From Streptomyces sp. NBC_01116 (GTDB lineage: Bacteria > Actinomycetota > Actinomycetes > Streptomycetales > Streptomycetaceae): a stretch of DNA of 64,000 bases. Positions 52,525 to 61,011 of this stretch are shown one piece after another (position 1 is the stretch's first letter; every line of letters starts with the position of its first letter). The DNA is taken from contig NZ_CP108644.1 of assembly GCF_041435495.1 (NCBI RefSeq), positions 2,170,001-2,234,000 on the forward strand, written 5' to 3'. The notes under the pieces were generated by a model that was not told the DNA's origin, did no database searches, and saw nothing but the letters and a program-made list of their open reading frames with translations. The position numbers were made by a program, and so were the translations under genes.

Positions 52525-52673
52525 GGGGACCGACGACGGGTGCGTCAACTTTCGCCCTTGCGTCGGCGCACCCGAACGGGTGATTACGGTCGCGCGGCCC
52601 CGGCAGGCCGGTGACCATGGGTTGCGCTCGGGGCCGTACGGCAGTGCTATCGGCACGCAGGAGGAAATCCCCC

Positions 52674-53099
52674 ATGACGACCGCCAGAGACATCATGCAC
52701 AGCGGGGCCCGCTGGATCCCGGCCCACGAGACGCTCGACCGTGCCGCGCAGCTGATGCGCGAGCACAACGTGGGCGCGCTTCCGGTGTCCGCCAACGGTG
52801 ACTCCGACCGGATGGTCGGCATCATCACCGACCGCGACATCGTCGTCGGCTGTGTGGCCAAGGGGCACGACCCGGCGAAGGTCACGGCGGGCGATCTCGC
52901 GCAGGGCACGCCCCGCTGGATCGAGGCGGAGGCCGATGTGGACGCGGTCCTGGAGGAGATGCAGACCCATCGCATCCGCCGGCTGCCCGTCGTCGAGAAC
53001 AAGAAGCTGGTCGGCATGATCAGCGAGGCCGACCTCGCGCAGCACCTCACCGAGGAGCAGATCGCGGGCTGGGCCGAGAAGGTCTACGCACGCGGCTGA
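52674..53099 (+). CDS. CBS-domain protein
   Basis: This is a 141-residue cytoplasmic protein made of two CBS motifs. CBS1 reads ARDIMHSGARWIPAHETLDR...GALPVSANGDSDRMVGIITDRDI and CBS2 'RIRRLPVVENKKLVGMISEADLAQHL'. Tandem CBS pairs bind adenosine nucleotides and act as energy or redox sensors. Stand-alone two-CBS proteins are frequent in actinobacteria, often in stress settings. ATG 52674 has GAGGA 8 bases upstream. It is transcribed with its neighbours, but no partner is evident. Confidence 0.92.
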   Translation: MTTARDIMHSGARWIPAHETLDRAAQLMREHNVGALPVSANGDSDRMVGIITDRDIVVGCVAKGHDPAKVTAGDLAQGTPRWIEAEADVDAVLEEMQTHRIRRLPVVENKKLVGMISEADLAQHLTEEQIAGWAEKVYARG

Positions 53100-53221
53100 G
53101 CACCCGTACGGCGGTGGCCCGGCGCCCGCCCCCGCTCCGGCGGAGTGACGGAGGTGTGAGGGAACGGTGCCGGGCCGCCCCCACCCAGGGGCGTATACCC
53201 GCCAGGGGTAGGGTGGCCCGC

Positions 53222-53704
53222 ATGGCGGGCAGGACGCGGAGCAGGGGCGTGACGTACGGGCAGCTGATGCTGTTCGCCGCTCTGCTGTTCGGCATCGTCA
53301 CCATGCACACGGTCGGGCATCCGGCGGAGCACGGCGGTTCGTCTCCCTCTGCCCCCGCCGCGAGCGAGCACACGGCCCAGGGCCCCGGCCCGGCCCAGGG
53401 CCCGATCATGAACCCGGCCCAGGACCCGGCCCAAGCTCTCATTCCGGGCGTCGCCGACGCCCGGCAGTCGCCGCACGACTCCCCCGGCTCGGGCACACCC
53501 ATGAGCGGCATGGATCCGCTCTCCGTCTGCCTCGCCGTCCTCGGCGCCTGGGGCCTCGCTCTCGTCGGTTCCTGGCTGCTCGGCCTGCGCGCCGACGGAC
53601 GGCCCCTCGGTACGCCGGTGGGTGCGGGGCTGCTGCGGGCCCTGCGGCCGATTCCGCCGCCCCGGATATCGGTGCTCGACAGCGTCTCGGTGCTGCGTAT
53701 TTAG
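53222..53704 (+). CDS. Small membrane protein (DUF6153-like)
   Basis: This 160-residue protein has two probable helices, one at about 11-27 (YGQLMLFAALLFGIVTMHTV) and one at about 98-121 (LSVCLAVLGAWGLALVGSWL), joined by a Pro/Ala-rich external loop containing His and Met (TVGHPAEHGG, TPMSGMD). It resembles small Streptomyces proteins next to copper oxidases, which I associate tentatively with DUF6153. The Met/His content suits metal binding. A GGAGTGGGCG hairpin terminator follows the stop. ATG 53222 is chosen; GTG 53213 is possible. Confidence 0.65.
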   Translation: MAGRTRSRGVTYGQLMLFAALLFGIVTMHTVGHPAEHGGSSPSAPAASEHTAQGPGPAQGPIMNPAQDPAQALIPGVADARQSPHDSPGSGTPMSGMDPLSVCLAVLGAWGLALVGSWLLGLRADGRPLGTPVGAGLLRALRPIPPPRISVLDSVSVLRI

Positions 53705-53732
53705 GAGTGGGCGTCTCACCTCCGCCCACTCC
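53704..53732 (+). terminator. Terminator after the small membrane protein gene
   Basis: GGAGTGGGCG (53704-53713) pairs with CGCCCACTCC (53723-53732) around a 9-base loop, followed by TTCCTCGT. It begins at the last base of the stop codon. Confidence 0.75.
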
Positions 53733-53796
53733 TTCCTCGTGACACCCCGTCACGACAGCCCTTCGGTTCTTGCAGTTCTTCAGAGGTGTATTCGGC

Positions 53797-55404
53797 ATGC
53801 CCACGCAACCCACTCGACGCGCCGTGCTCGGCGCCGCTCTCGCCGTCGCCGGCACGGGAGCCCTCGCCGCCTGTTCCGACGGTGGCGGCGGCGACCACGG
53901 CGGTGCGCACTCCCCCGGCGGTGCGCAGGACTCAGGTACGTACGTCTCGCCCGGCGGCAAGGAAGTCGAGGCGGCCGAGGCGGCGCGCGGCTCCGGCCCC
54001 GTGCGCGAGGTCTCCCTCACCGCCACCCGCGCCCGGCTCGACCTCGGCGGCGGGCGGACCGTCGCCTCCTGGGCGTACGGGGACCGGCTTCCCGGGCGCG
54101 AGGTGCGGGTGACGGCGGGCGACACGCTCGCCCTCACCCTCGCCAACCATCTGCCGGAGCCCACCTCCCTGCACTGGCACGGCCTCGCCCTGCGCAACGA
54201 CATGGACGGGGTCCCCGGGCTGACCCAGCGGGACATCGCGCCGGGGGCCGACTTCGCGTACCGGTTCACCGTGCCGCACCCGGGGACGTACTGGTTCCAC
54301 CCGCACTCCGGCGTCCAGCAGGACCGGGGGCTGTACGCGCCGCTGATCGTCGAGGACCCGAAGGAGCCGTTGGCGTACGACAAGGAGTGGGTCGTCGTCC
54401 TCGACGACTGGGTCGACGGCGTGGACGGGTCCACTCCGGACGCCGTCCTCGGGGAGCTGTCCGGGGGCATGGGCGGCGGGATGGACCACGGCGCGCACAC
54501 CATGTCGGGCGAGGAGGACGAGAAGGACGGGAGCGGTGACCGGAGCGGTGACGGGCCCTCGCGGATGATGATGGGGGCCACCAGCGAACTGCTCGGCGGT
54601 GACGCCGGTGATGTGGCCTACCCGCACTACCTGGTCAACGGGCGGGTGCCGCAGGACCCGTCCTCCTTCTCCGCGCGGCCCGGCGACCGCATCCGGCTGC
54701 GGATCATCAACGCCGGTGGCGACACGGCCTTCCGGGTCGCGCTCGGCGGGCACCGGATGACCGTGACGCACACCGACGGGTTCCCGGTCCGGCACACCAC
54801 GGGTGACGCGCTGCTGCTGGGAATGGGCGAGCGGTACGACGTCCTCGTCACCGCCGGCGACGGGGTCTTCCCGCTGACCGCGCTGGCCGAGGGGAAGAAG
54901 TCCGGGAAGAGGGAGGCCTCCGCGCTGGCCGTGCTGCGGACCGGGAGCGGGGCCGCGCCCGGCGCCTCCGTACGGCCCAAGGAGCTGGACGGGAAGCTGG
55001 TGGAGGCGGGGCGGCTGGTGCCGGATCCGTCGGTGGCGCTGTCCGCCCGCGCGCCGGACCGGACGATCCGGATCCGGCTCACCGGCGGGATGGCGAAGTA
55101 CGACTGGGCCTTCGACGGGCAGCCGTACAGCGCGAAGCACCGGCGGCCGGTGGAAGCGGGCGAGCGGGTGCGGGTCGTCTTCGACAACGGGACGGCCATG
55201 TGGCATCCCCTCCATCTGCACGGGCACACCTTCGCGCTCGGCGGGAACGCCGCCGGGGCCCGCAAGGACACCGCGATCGTGCTGCCGCACCGGTCGCTGA
55301 CCGTGGAGTTCGACGCCGACAACCCCGGGCTGTGGATGGTCCACTGCCACAACGTCTACCACGCGGAGGCGGGGATGATGACGGTCCTCGGCTACCGCAG
55401 CTGA
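53797..55404 (+). CDS. Multicopper oxidase (laccase/CueO-like)
   Basis: This 535-residue exported oxidase has a twin-arginine-like lipoprotein signal: RRAVLGAALAVAGTGALAAC, lipobox LAAC. The copper sites are all present: LHWHGLALRND, TYWFHPHSGVQQDRGLY, HPLHLHGHTF and MVHCHNVYHAEAGMM (the type 1 Cys and axial Met region). A Met/His/Asp-rich insert (about 228-260, GGMGGGMDHGAHTMSGEED) is like the copper-binding insert of CueO. It probably oxidises Cu(I) or organic substrates outside the membrane. It closes the copper-associated cluster. ATG 53797 is chosen over an in-frame ATG at 53770. Confidence 0.94.
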   Translation: MPTQPTRRAVLGAALAVAGTGALAACSDGGGGDHGGAHSPGGAQDSGTYVSPGGKEVEAAEAARGSGPVREVSLTATRARLDLGGGRTVASWAYGDRLPGREVRVTAGDTLALTLANHLPEPTSLHWHGLALRNDMDGVPGLTQRDIAPGADFAYRFTVPHPGTYWFHPHSGVQQDRGLYAPLIVEDPKEPLAYDKEWVVVLDDWVDGVDGSTPDAVLGELSGGMGGGMDHGAHTMSGEEDEKDGSGDRSGDGPSRMMMGATSELLGGDAGDVAYPHYLVNGRVPQDPSSFSARPGDRIRLRIINAGGDTAFRVALGGHRMTVTHTDGFPVRHTTGDALLLGMGERYDVLVTAGDGVFPLTALAEGKKSGKREASALAVLRTGSGAAPGASVRPKELDGKLVEAGRLVPDPSVALSARAPDRTIRIRLTGGMAKYDWAFDGQPYSAKHRRPVEAGERVRVVFDNGTAMWHPLHLHGHTFALGGNAAGARKDTAIVLPHRSLTVEFDADNPGLWMVHCHNVYHAEAGMMTVLGYRS

Positions 55405-55525
55405 CCCTGCGATCCCCGGCGGGTCAGGGCCGGTAACAGCTTCGACCTGCGGTTTCGGTGGGCCGGAGCAGATTTTGCCCGGCCCGCCGGGACATCGCGT
55501 CAGAAAGACGATTACACTGGGCGGC

Positions 55526-57280
55526 GTGCCTCAACTACGCCTCGCACTGAATCAGATCGACTCCACCGTCGGCGACCTCGCCGGCAACGCTGAGGCGATC
55601 GTCCACTGGACCCGGCACGCCGCCGAGCAGGGCGCCCACCTGGTGGCGTTCCCCGAGATGGTGCTGACCGGATACCCCGTCGAGGACCTGGCCCTGCGGT
55701 CGTCCTTCGTCGAGGCCTCGCGGCAGGCGCTCCGCGCGCTGGCCGCCCGGCTCGACGCGGAGGGCTTCGGTGAACTGCCGGTCGTCGTCGGCTACCTGGA
55801 CCGCTCCGAGCACGCCGCGGCGCGCTACGGGCAGCCCGCCGGGTCTCCGCGGAACGCCGCCGCCGTGCTGCACCGCGGTGGGATCGCGCTCAACTTCGCC
55901 AAGCACCACCTGCCGAACTACGGGGTGTTCGACGAGTTCCGGTACTTCGTGCCGGGCGACTCGATGCCCGTCGTCCGGATCCACGGCATCGACGTGGCCC
56001 TCGCGATCTGCGAGGACCTGTGGCAGGACGGCGGGCGCGTCCCGGCCGCCCGGTCCGCCGGGGCCGGGCTGCTGCTGTCGATCAACGCCTCGCCGTACGA
56101 GCGGGACAAGGACGACACCCGGCTGGAGCTGGTCCGCAAGCGGGCCCAGGAGGCCGGCTGCACGACGGCCTACCTGGCGATGATCGGCGGCCAGGACGAG
56201 CTGGTCTTCGACGGCGACTCGATCGTCGTCGACAAGGAGGGCGAGGTCATCGCCCGCGCCCCGCAGTTCTCCGAGGGCAGCGTCATCCTCGATCTGGAGC
56301 TGCCCGCCGCCGAACCCGCGGCGCCCTCCGGCGTGGTGGACGACGGACTGCGCATCGACCACGTGGAGCTGTCCGACCGCCCCGTGGACGCGTACGAGCC
56401 GGAGCTGGCGGGCGGGTACGCGGAGCGGCTGGGCGACGAGGAGGAGATCTACTCCGCGCTGGTCGTGGGGCTGCGCGCGTACGCCGCGAAGAACGGTTTC
56501 AGCAGCGTGCTGATCGGGCTCTCCGGCGGCATCGACTCGGCGATCTGCGCGGCCATCGCCTGCGACGCGCTCGGCGCTGAGCACGTGTACGGCGTCTCGA
56601 TGCCGTCGAAGTACTCCTCGGACCACTCCAAGGGCGACGCGGCCGAGCTGGCGCGGCGGACCGGGCTCAACTTCCGTACGGTGCCGATCGAGCCGATGTT
56701 CGACGCGTACATGGAGTCGCTGGAGCTCACCGGTCTCGCCGAGGAGAACCTCCAGGCGCGGCTGCGCGGCACGATGCTGATGGCCCTGTCCAACCAGGAG
56801 GGGCAGATCGTGCTGGCGCCGGGCAACAAGTCCGAGCTGGCGGTCGGCTACTCCACGCTGTACGGGGACGCGGTCGGCGCGTACGGGCCGATCAAGGACG
56901 TCTACAAGTCGTCGGTCTTCCGGCTGGCGAAGTGGCGCAACCGGGCCGCCGAGGAGCGGGGGCAGACCCCGCCGATCCCGGAGGCCTCGATCACCAAGCC
57001 GCCGAGCGCCGAGCTGCGGCCGGGGCAGGTCGACACGGACTCGCTGCCGGACTACGACGTCCTGGACGCGATCCTGGAGATGTACGTCGACCGGGACCAG
57101 GGTCTCGACGCCATCGTGGCGGCCGGTTTCGACGCGGAGCTGGTGGCGAAGACGCTGCGGATGGTGGACGCGGCCGAGTACAAGCGGCGGCAGTATCCGC
57201 CGGGGACGAAGATCTCGCCCAAGGGGTTCGGGAAGGACCGGCGGCTGCCGATCACGAACCGGTGGCGCGAGTCGTCCTAG
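55526..57280 (+). CDS. nadE: Glutamine-dependent NAD+ synthetase
   Basis: This is a 584-residue cytoplasmic enzyme for the last step of NAD synthesis. The N-terminal glutaminase (nitrilase fold, about 1-265) has Glu in FPEMVLTGYP, Lys in 'LNFAKHHLPNYG' and Cys in 'LAICEDLW'. Ammonia passes to the C-terminal synthetase (about 310-580) with the P-loop LIGLSGGIDSAICAAIACDA, 'MPSKYSSDHSKGDA' and 'LAPGNKSELAVGYSTLYGD'. The start is GTG 55526 (VPQLRLALNQIDST). There is no Shine-Dalgarno sequence; a -10-like TACACT (55513-55518) lies 7 bases before the GTG, so translation may be leaderless. It is monocistronic, ending in a hairpin of the GCCCGTCCGGCGCT repeat family. Confidence 0.96.
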   Translation: MPQLRLALNQIDSTVGDLAGNAEAIVHWTRHAAEQGAHLVAFPEMVLTGYPVEDLALRSSFVEASRQALRALAARLDAEGFGELPVVVGYLDRSEHAAARYGQPAGSPRNAAAVLHRGGIALNFAKHHLPNYGVFDEFRYFVPGDSMPVVRIHGIDVALAICEDLWQDGGRVPAARSAGAGLLLSINASPYERDKDDTRLELVRKRAQEAGCTTAYLAMIGGQDELVFDGDSIVVDKEGEVIARAPQFSEGSVILDLELPAAEPAAPSGVVDDGLRIDHVELSDRPVDAYEPELAGGYAERLGDEEEIYSALVVGLRAYAAKNGFSSVLIGLSGGIDSAICAAIACDALGAEHVYGVSMPSKYSSDHSKGDAAELARRTGLNFRTVPIEPMFDAYMESLELTGLAEENLQARLRGTMLMALSNQEGQIVLAPGNKSELAVGYSTLYGDAVGAYGPIKDVYKSSVFRLAKWRNRAAEERGQTPPIPEASITKPPSAELRPGQVDTDSLPDYDVLDAILEMYVDRDQGLDAIVAAGFDAELVAKTLRMVDAAEYKRRQYPPGTKISPKGFGKDRRLPITNRWRESS

Positions 57281-57302
57281 CGGGGAGGGTGGTTACCGGG
57301 GG

Positions 57303-57424
57303 CGTCCGGCGCTTCGTTCTGTCCTCGAGCGCCGGACGGGCCGGTGGTCCCGCAGGCCCGAGGCCGAGGTGGCCGCGGGCCCGTCCGCCGCGACGGTTCC
57401 GTCCTCAAACGCCGGACGGGCTGG
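57303..57424. repeat. Dispersed GCCGGACGGG repeat/terminator region after nadE
   Basis: CGTCCGGCGCT (57303-57313) pairs perfectly with AGCGCCGGACG (57328-57338), forming a terminator-like hairpin 22 bases after the nadE stop. A second copy, TCCTCAAACGCCGGACGGGC (about 57403-57422), lies further on and overlaps the 3' end of the MFS gene. This is the same repeat family as the array at 39361-39532, on the opposite strand. Confidence 0.75.
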
Positions 57425-58673
57425 AGTGGGTGCCGGACCGGCTGGAGTGGTGGGTGTCGGGCGGGATGGGTGCCGGCGGTTCGGTGGTCGTGGCTCGGGA
57501 GCCTGCTGCCACCACGCGGGACTTCCGGGACGGGGCGCGGTCCAGGTAGCCCGCTGTCGCCGCCACCGCCAGGCCGGTCACCGCCAGCACCGCGCCGACC
57601 AGGGCCGGGGAGGTCCAGCCCCAGCCCGCCGCGATGGCGAGGCCGCCCAGCCACGCGCCGCCGGCGTTGGCCAGGTTGAACGCGGAGTGGTTGGAGGCGG
57701 AGGCCAGCGTCGGGGCGTCCTTCGCCTTGTTCATCACCAGCATCTGGAGCGGGGTCGTCGTCATGAAGCCGACTCCGCCCAGCAGCACCACCATCACCAG
57801 CGCCGCCCACGGCACGTGCGCCGTGAACGGGAAGACCACCAGGATCACCGCGAGCGCGCCGAGCGATCCGTAGAGGGTCGGGCGCAGCGCCCGGTCCGTG
57901 AGGGGGCCCGCGGCCAGGGCGCCCAGGGTCATCCCGATACCGAAGAGGGCCAGGACCAGGGTGACCGAGGACGCGCCGAAGCCCATCGCCTCCGTGGTCA
58001 TGGCCGAGAGGTACGAGTACACCGCGAAGACCCCGGCGAAGCCGAAGACGGCGGTGAGCAGGCCGAGGACCACCTGACGGTTGCCGAGGGCGCGCAGTTC
58101 GCGGCGGACGTCCTGGTGCGCCTCGACGGGAATGTGGGGCACCAGGCGCGTGAGGGCCGCCATCGCGGCGAGGCCGATCGCCGCGACCACGAGGAAGGTG
58201 GCCCGCCAGCCGAGGTGCTGGCCGAGCAGGGTGGCGGCCGGTACGCCGACGATGTTCGCCACCGTCAGGCCGAGGAACATCGTCGCGACGGCCCGCGCCT
58301 GGCGGCCCTCGGAGACCAGCCGGGCGGCGACGACCGCGCCGACGCCGAAGAACGCGCCGTGCGGGAGCCCCGCGAGGAAGCGGCCCGCGATCAGCCAGCC
58401 GAAGTCCGGGGCGAGCGCCGAGGCCAGGTTGCCGACGGTGAACAGGGCCATGAGGAGCAGGAGCATCCGCTTGCGCGGGACCCGCGAGCCGAGGCCGGTG
58501 AGCAGGGGCGCGCCCAGAACGACGCCGATCGCGTACGCCGACACGAGGTATCCGGCCGTGGGCACGGACGTGCCGAGGTCGTCCGCCACGTTGGGCAGCA
58601 GCCCCATCATGACGAACTCGGTCGTGCCTATGCCGAAGGCGCTCACGGCCAGGGCGAGGAGAGCCAGGGGCAT
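57405..58673 (-). CDS. MFS transporter, DHA1 (AraJ-like) family
   Basis: This is a 12-helix inner-membrane exporter of about 422 residues. Motifs include SAFGIGTTEFVMMGLLPNVA at the first helix, the motif A-like 'GLGSRVPRKRMLLLLMALFT' and the pair ARLVSEGRQARAVATMFLGL. These are typical of the Cmx/AraJ group, which includes drug and sugar-efflux carriers. ATG 58673 (MPLALLALAVSAFG) is the family start; GTG 58697 is a possible alternative. The Thr/Pro/Ser-rich C-terminal tail lies in a repeat element, so the last residues may be recently changed. It is convergent with nadE. The substrate is unknown. Confidence 0.9.
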   Translation of the reverse strand: MPLALLALAVSAFGIGTTEFVMMGLLPNVADDLGTSVPTAGYLVSAYAIGVVLGAPLLTGLGSRVPRKRMLLLLMALFTVGNLASALAPDFGWLIAGRFLAGLPHGAFFGVGAVVAARLVSEGRQARAVATMFLGLTVANIVGVPAATLLGQHLGWRATFLVVAAIGLAAMAALTRLVPHIPVEAHQDVRRELRALGNRQVVLGLLTAVFGFAGVFAVYSYLSAMTTEAMGFGASSVTLVLALFGIGMTLGALAAGPLTDRALRPTLYGSLGALAVILVVFPFTAHVPWAALVMVVLLGGVGFMTTTPLQMLVMNKAKDAPTLASASNHSAFNLANAGGAWLGGLAIAAGWGWTSPALVGAVLAVTGLAVAATAGYLDRAPSRKSRVVAAGSRATTTEPPAPIPPDTHHSSRSGTHSSPSGV

Positions 58674-58738
58674 GGGGAGGGGACCTTTCGCGATCACTCG
58701 GGGCGGGAGCAGAGGCAGGGGGCAGCGGCAGAACGAAG

Positions 58739-58771
58739 AGCCGTCGCCTCGGGCGGTGCCGGGCGACGGCT
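58739..58771 (-). terminator. Hairpin between the EEP and MFS genes
   Basis: AGCCGTCGCC (58739-58748) pairs perfectly with GGCGACGGCT (58762-58771) around a 13-base loop. It lies downstream of the EEP gene and upstream of the MFS start on the same strand, so it could terminate the former or attenuate the latter. Confidence 0.65.
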
Positions 58772-58877
58772 GGGTCTTCTTTATGTATGCGGCTGGAACA
58801 AATTGTCGCAGACGTTCTGTGCCGCGCGGTGAACGGGCGGTTGCGCGGCCGCGATCACCGCTTGGCGCGGGCCGTGA

Positions 58878-59903
58878 TCACAGCTCCACGCGGGCCGCGA
58901 TCGGGAGGTGGTCGCTGTCGGTCGCCGCGAGGGTCCAGGAGGCCATCGGCTCGACGCCCTTGACCATGATCTGGTCGATCCGGGCCATCGGGAACGAGGC
59001 CGGCCAGCTGAATCCGAAGCCGTCGCCCGCCGCGCCCTGGGTGGACCGCATCTGCGCGGTGACCGCGTTCAGCGAGCGGTCGTTCATCGTGCCGTTCAGG
59101 TCGCCGAGCAGGACGACGCGCTCCACCCGTTCGTCGGCGATGGCCTCGCCGAGGGCGTCGGCGCTGTTGTCGCGCTGGTTGGCGGTGAACCCGGCGTGCA
59201 GCTTCACGCGCACGGACGGCAGGTGGGCCACGTACACCGCGACCTCGCCCTGCGGGGTCCTGACCGTCGAGCGCATCGCCCTGGTCCAGCCCATCTTGAT
59301 GTCGACGGGCTTGGTGTCGGCCAGCGGGTACTTGCTCCACAGGCCGACGGTGCCCTGGACCGAGTGGTACGGGTAGCGGTCGGCCAGCGACTCCTCGTAC
59401 GTGGAGACCTGCCCGCCCGGGAGTTCCTGGAGGGCCACGACGTCCGCCCCGGAACCGGCGACCTGCTGGGCGGTGCCGTCGGGGTCGGGGTTGCCCGCGT
59501 TGACGTTGTGGGTGGCGACGGTGAGGTCGCCGCCGCCGCCGGACTTGTCGGTGAGCAGGCCCCCGAAGACGTTGAGCCAGACCACGGCGGGCAGCAGCAG
59601 CGCGATCACGGCGGTCGCGGAGCGCCGCACCAGGCCCAGGATCAGCAGCACCGGGATGAAGAGCGCGACCCACGGCAGGAACGTCTCGACGAGGCTGCCG
59701 AGGTTGCCGAGCCGGTTGGGGATCTGCGCGTGGACGACCATCAGCAGGGTCAGCAGCACCGAACAGAGCGCCAGCACGATCCCTCGCCGCCAGACGCCCC
59801 GGTCGGACCTCAGCCTGTCCCACAGGCCCCGGAAGCGGGACCCGCCGGTCTCCGGCCGCTCCGCGCTGCCGTGGTCCGTGTCCGCCCCGTACGCCTGCAC
59901 CAT
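58878..59903 (-). CDS. Membrane endonuclease/exonuclease/phosphatase (EEP) family protein
   Basis: This 341-residue protein has three N-terminal membrane helices (about 39-56, 67-88 and 91-110: VWRRGIVLALCSVLLTLLMV, ETFLPWVALFIPVLLILGLV, AVIALLLPAVVWLNVFGGLL) and an extracytoplasmic EEP domain. Catalytic motifs: VATHNVNAG (Asn), VALQELPGG (Glu), VLLGDLNGTMND (Asp-x-Asn), and TDSDHLPIAA (Asp-His). EEP enzymes cleave phosphodiesters in nucleic acids, inositol phosphates or sphingomyelin; a secreted-face version suggests a lipid or extracellular nucleic-acid substrate. ATG 59903 has GAGGA 8 bases upstream. It is a single-gene unit. Confidence 0.9.
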   Translation of the reverse strand: MVQAYGADTDHGSAERPETGGSRFRGLWDRLRSDRGVWRRGIVLALCSVLLTLLMVVHAQIPNRLGNLGSLVETFLPWVALFIPVLLILGLVRRSATAVIALLLPAVVWLNVFGGLLTDKSGGGGDLTVATHNVNAGNPDPDGTAQQVAGSGADVVALQELPGGQVSTYEESLADRYPYHSVQGTVGLWSKYPLADTKPVDIKMGWTRAMRSTVRTPQGEVAVYVAHLPSVRVKLHAGFTANQRDNSADALGEAIADERVERVVLLGDLNGTMNDRSLNAVTAQMRSTQGAAGDGFGFSWPASFPMARIDQIMVKGVEPMASWTLAATDSDHLPIAARVEL

Positions 59904-60008
59904 CGCACTGTCCTCACTGCCTTGCCCTGCACATCGCCGCGCACTCGACCCTAGGCGATGAGCGGCGTCTTTCCGGCCGTCGGCCCACAGACCCGCCCGA
60001 CGTCCCAC

Positions 60009-60033
60009 GTCCGTACGGAGTGCCCGTACGGAC
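60009..60033. terminator. Hairpin after the TetR gene
   Basis: GTCCGTACGG (60009-60018) pairs perfectly with CCGTACGGAC (60024-60033) around AGTGC. It lies between the end of the TetR gene (60141) and the start of the EEP gene on the same strand and probably terminates TetR transcription. Confidence 0.6.
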
Positions 60034-60140
60034 GACAGGACGACGGAGGCCGGACGACGGGTTCCGGCGCGGGGCAGGCCGGGGGGCCTTGTGACAGAAC
60101 GATCACACTCGTACGGGGACGAGCCCTTCCAGCGACACGG

Positions 60141-60806
60141 TCACCCTCGTACCGGGGCGAGCCCTCCCAGCAGGGCGCCGATGACGCGGTCCACGAGGTC
60201 CTCGGGGAGCGGCGCGTCGGGGCGGTGCACCGTGCGGACGAGCATGGGGCCGACGAAGAGGTCGTCGATCAGCTCCACGTCGAGGTCGTCGCGCAGTTCC
60301 CCGGCGGCGACGGCACGCCGCACCGCCTCCAGCATCGCGACGCGCCGAGGGGCGATCACCGTGCCGGAGTACTCCTGCCACAGCTTCGGGTGGCTCTTCA
60401 TCTGGGCGAAGATGTTGACCAGGAGCACCGAGGAACGCTGGGCGAGGCCCCGGGTGCGCATCGATTCCAGCATCACGCGCAGGTCGGCGAGTCCGGCGGT
60501 GCCGGAGACGGGCGGGTCGGTGGGCTCCATGTCGCGTACGACGTCGACGAAGAGCTCCTCCTTTCCGCTCCAGCGCCGGTAGATGGTGGCCTTGCCGACG
60601 CCCGCGGTGCGCGCGATGCGCTCGATGGAGAGGCCCGCCAGCGGCTCGCCCTCCTCCAGGAGGACGATGACGGCGTCCAGGATCGCCCGCTCCGCCGCGG
60701 CGGAGCGGGGCCGTCCGCGGCGGGGCTCCGGATCCGCCGCCCCGGCCGGCGGCTCGCCGCCGTCCCGCGCCCCGTATCCGTCCCGCTCGCCGTCCTGGCC
60801 TTGCAC
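60141..60806 (-). CDS. TetR family regulator linked to an EmrB-type exporter
   Basis: This repressor has about 221 residues from GTG 60806, with GAGAGG 9 bases upstream; an in-frame ATG at 60962 would add a basic, non-conserved stretch. The helix-turn-helix region is AAERAILDAVIVLLEEGEPL then LSIERIARTAGVGKATIYRR and WSGKEELFVDVV. The C-terminal domain is of the TetR_C type seen beside MFS exporters. It lies 205 bases downstream of the MFS gene (61012-62658) in the same direction, and a perfect palindrome at 62683-62701 upstream of that gene is its probable operator. Confidence 0.9.
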   Translation of the reverse strand: MQGQDGERDGYGARDGGEPPAGAADPEPRRGRPRSAAAERAILDAVIVLLEEGEPLAGLSIERIARTAGVGKATIYRRWSGKEELFVDVVRDMEPTDPPVSGTAGLADLRVMLESMRTRGLAQRSSVLLVNIFAQMKSHPKLWQEYSGTVIAPRRVAMLEAVRRAVAAGELRDDLDVELIDDLFVGPMLVRTVHRPDAPLPEDLVDRVIGALLGGLAPVRG

Positions 60807-61011
60807 CTGAAGCCGCCTCTCGCCGCGCTGTCGTCCCGCGTACGTTCCCGGCGCTCGCCCCGGTACGTGCGTCGCCCCGATTCTCGCCGACCCGGGAGGC
60901 CCGGAGCGACGGGCCCACCGGGCGGGCCTCGGCCCGCGGGGCCCGTCCTGCCAGGTTCTCACCGGGCCGGCCGTGTCCGACCGGGACCGTACGACACCGT
61001 GCGACCGGGTG

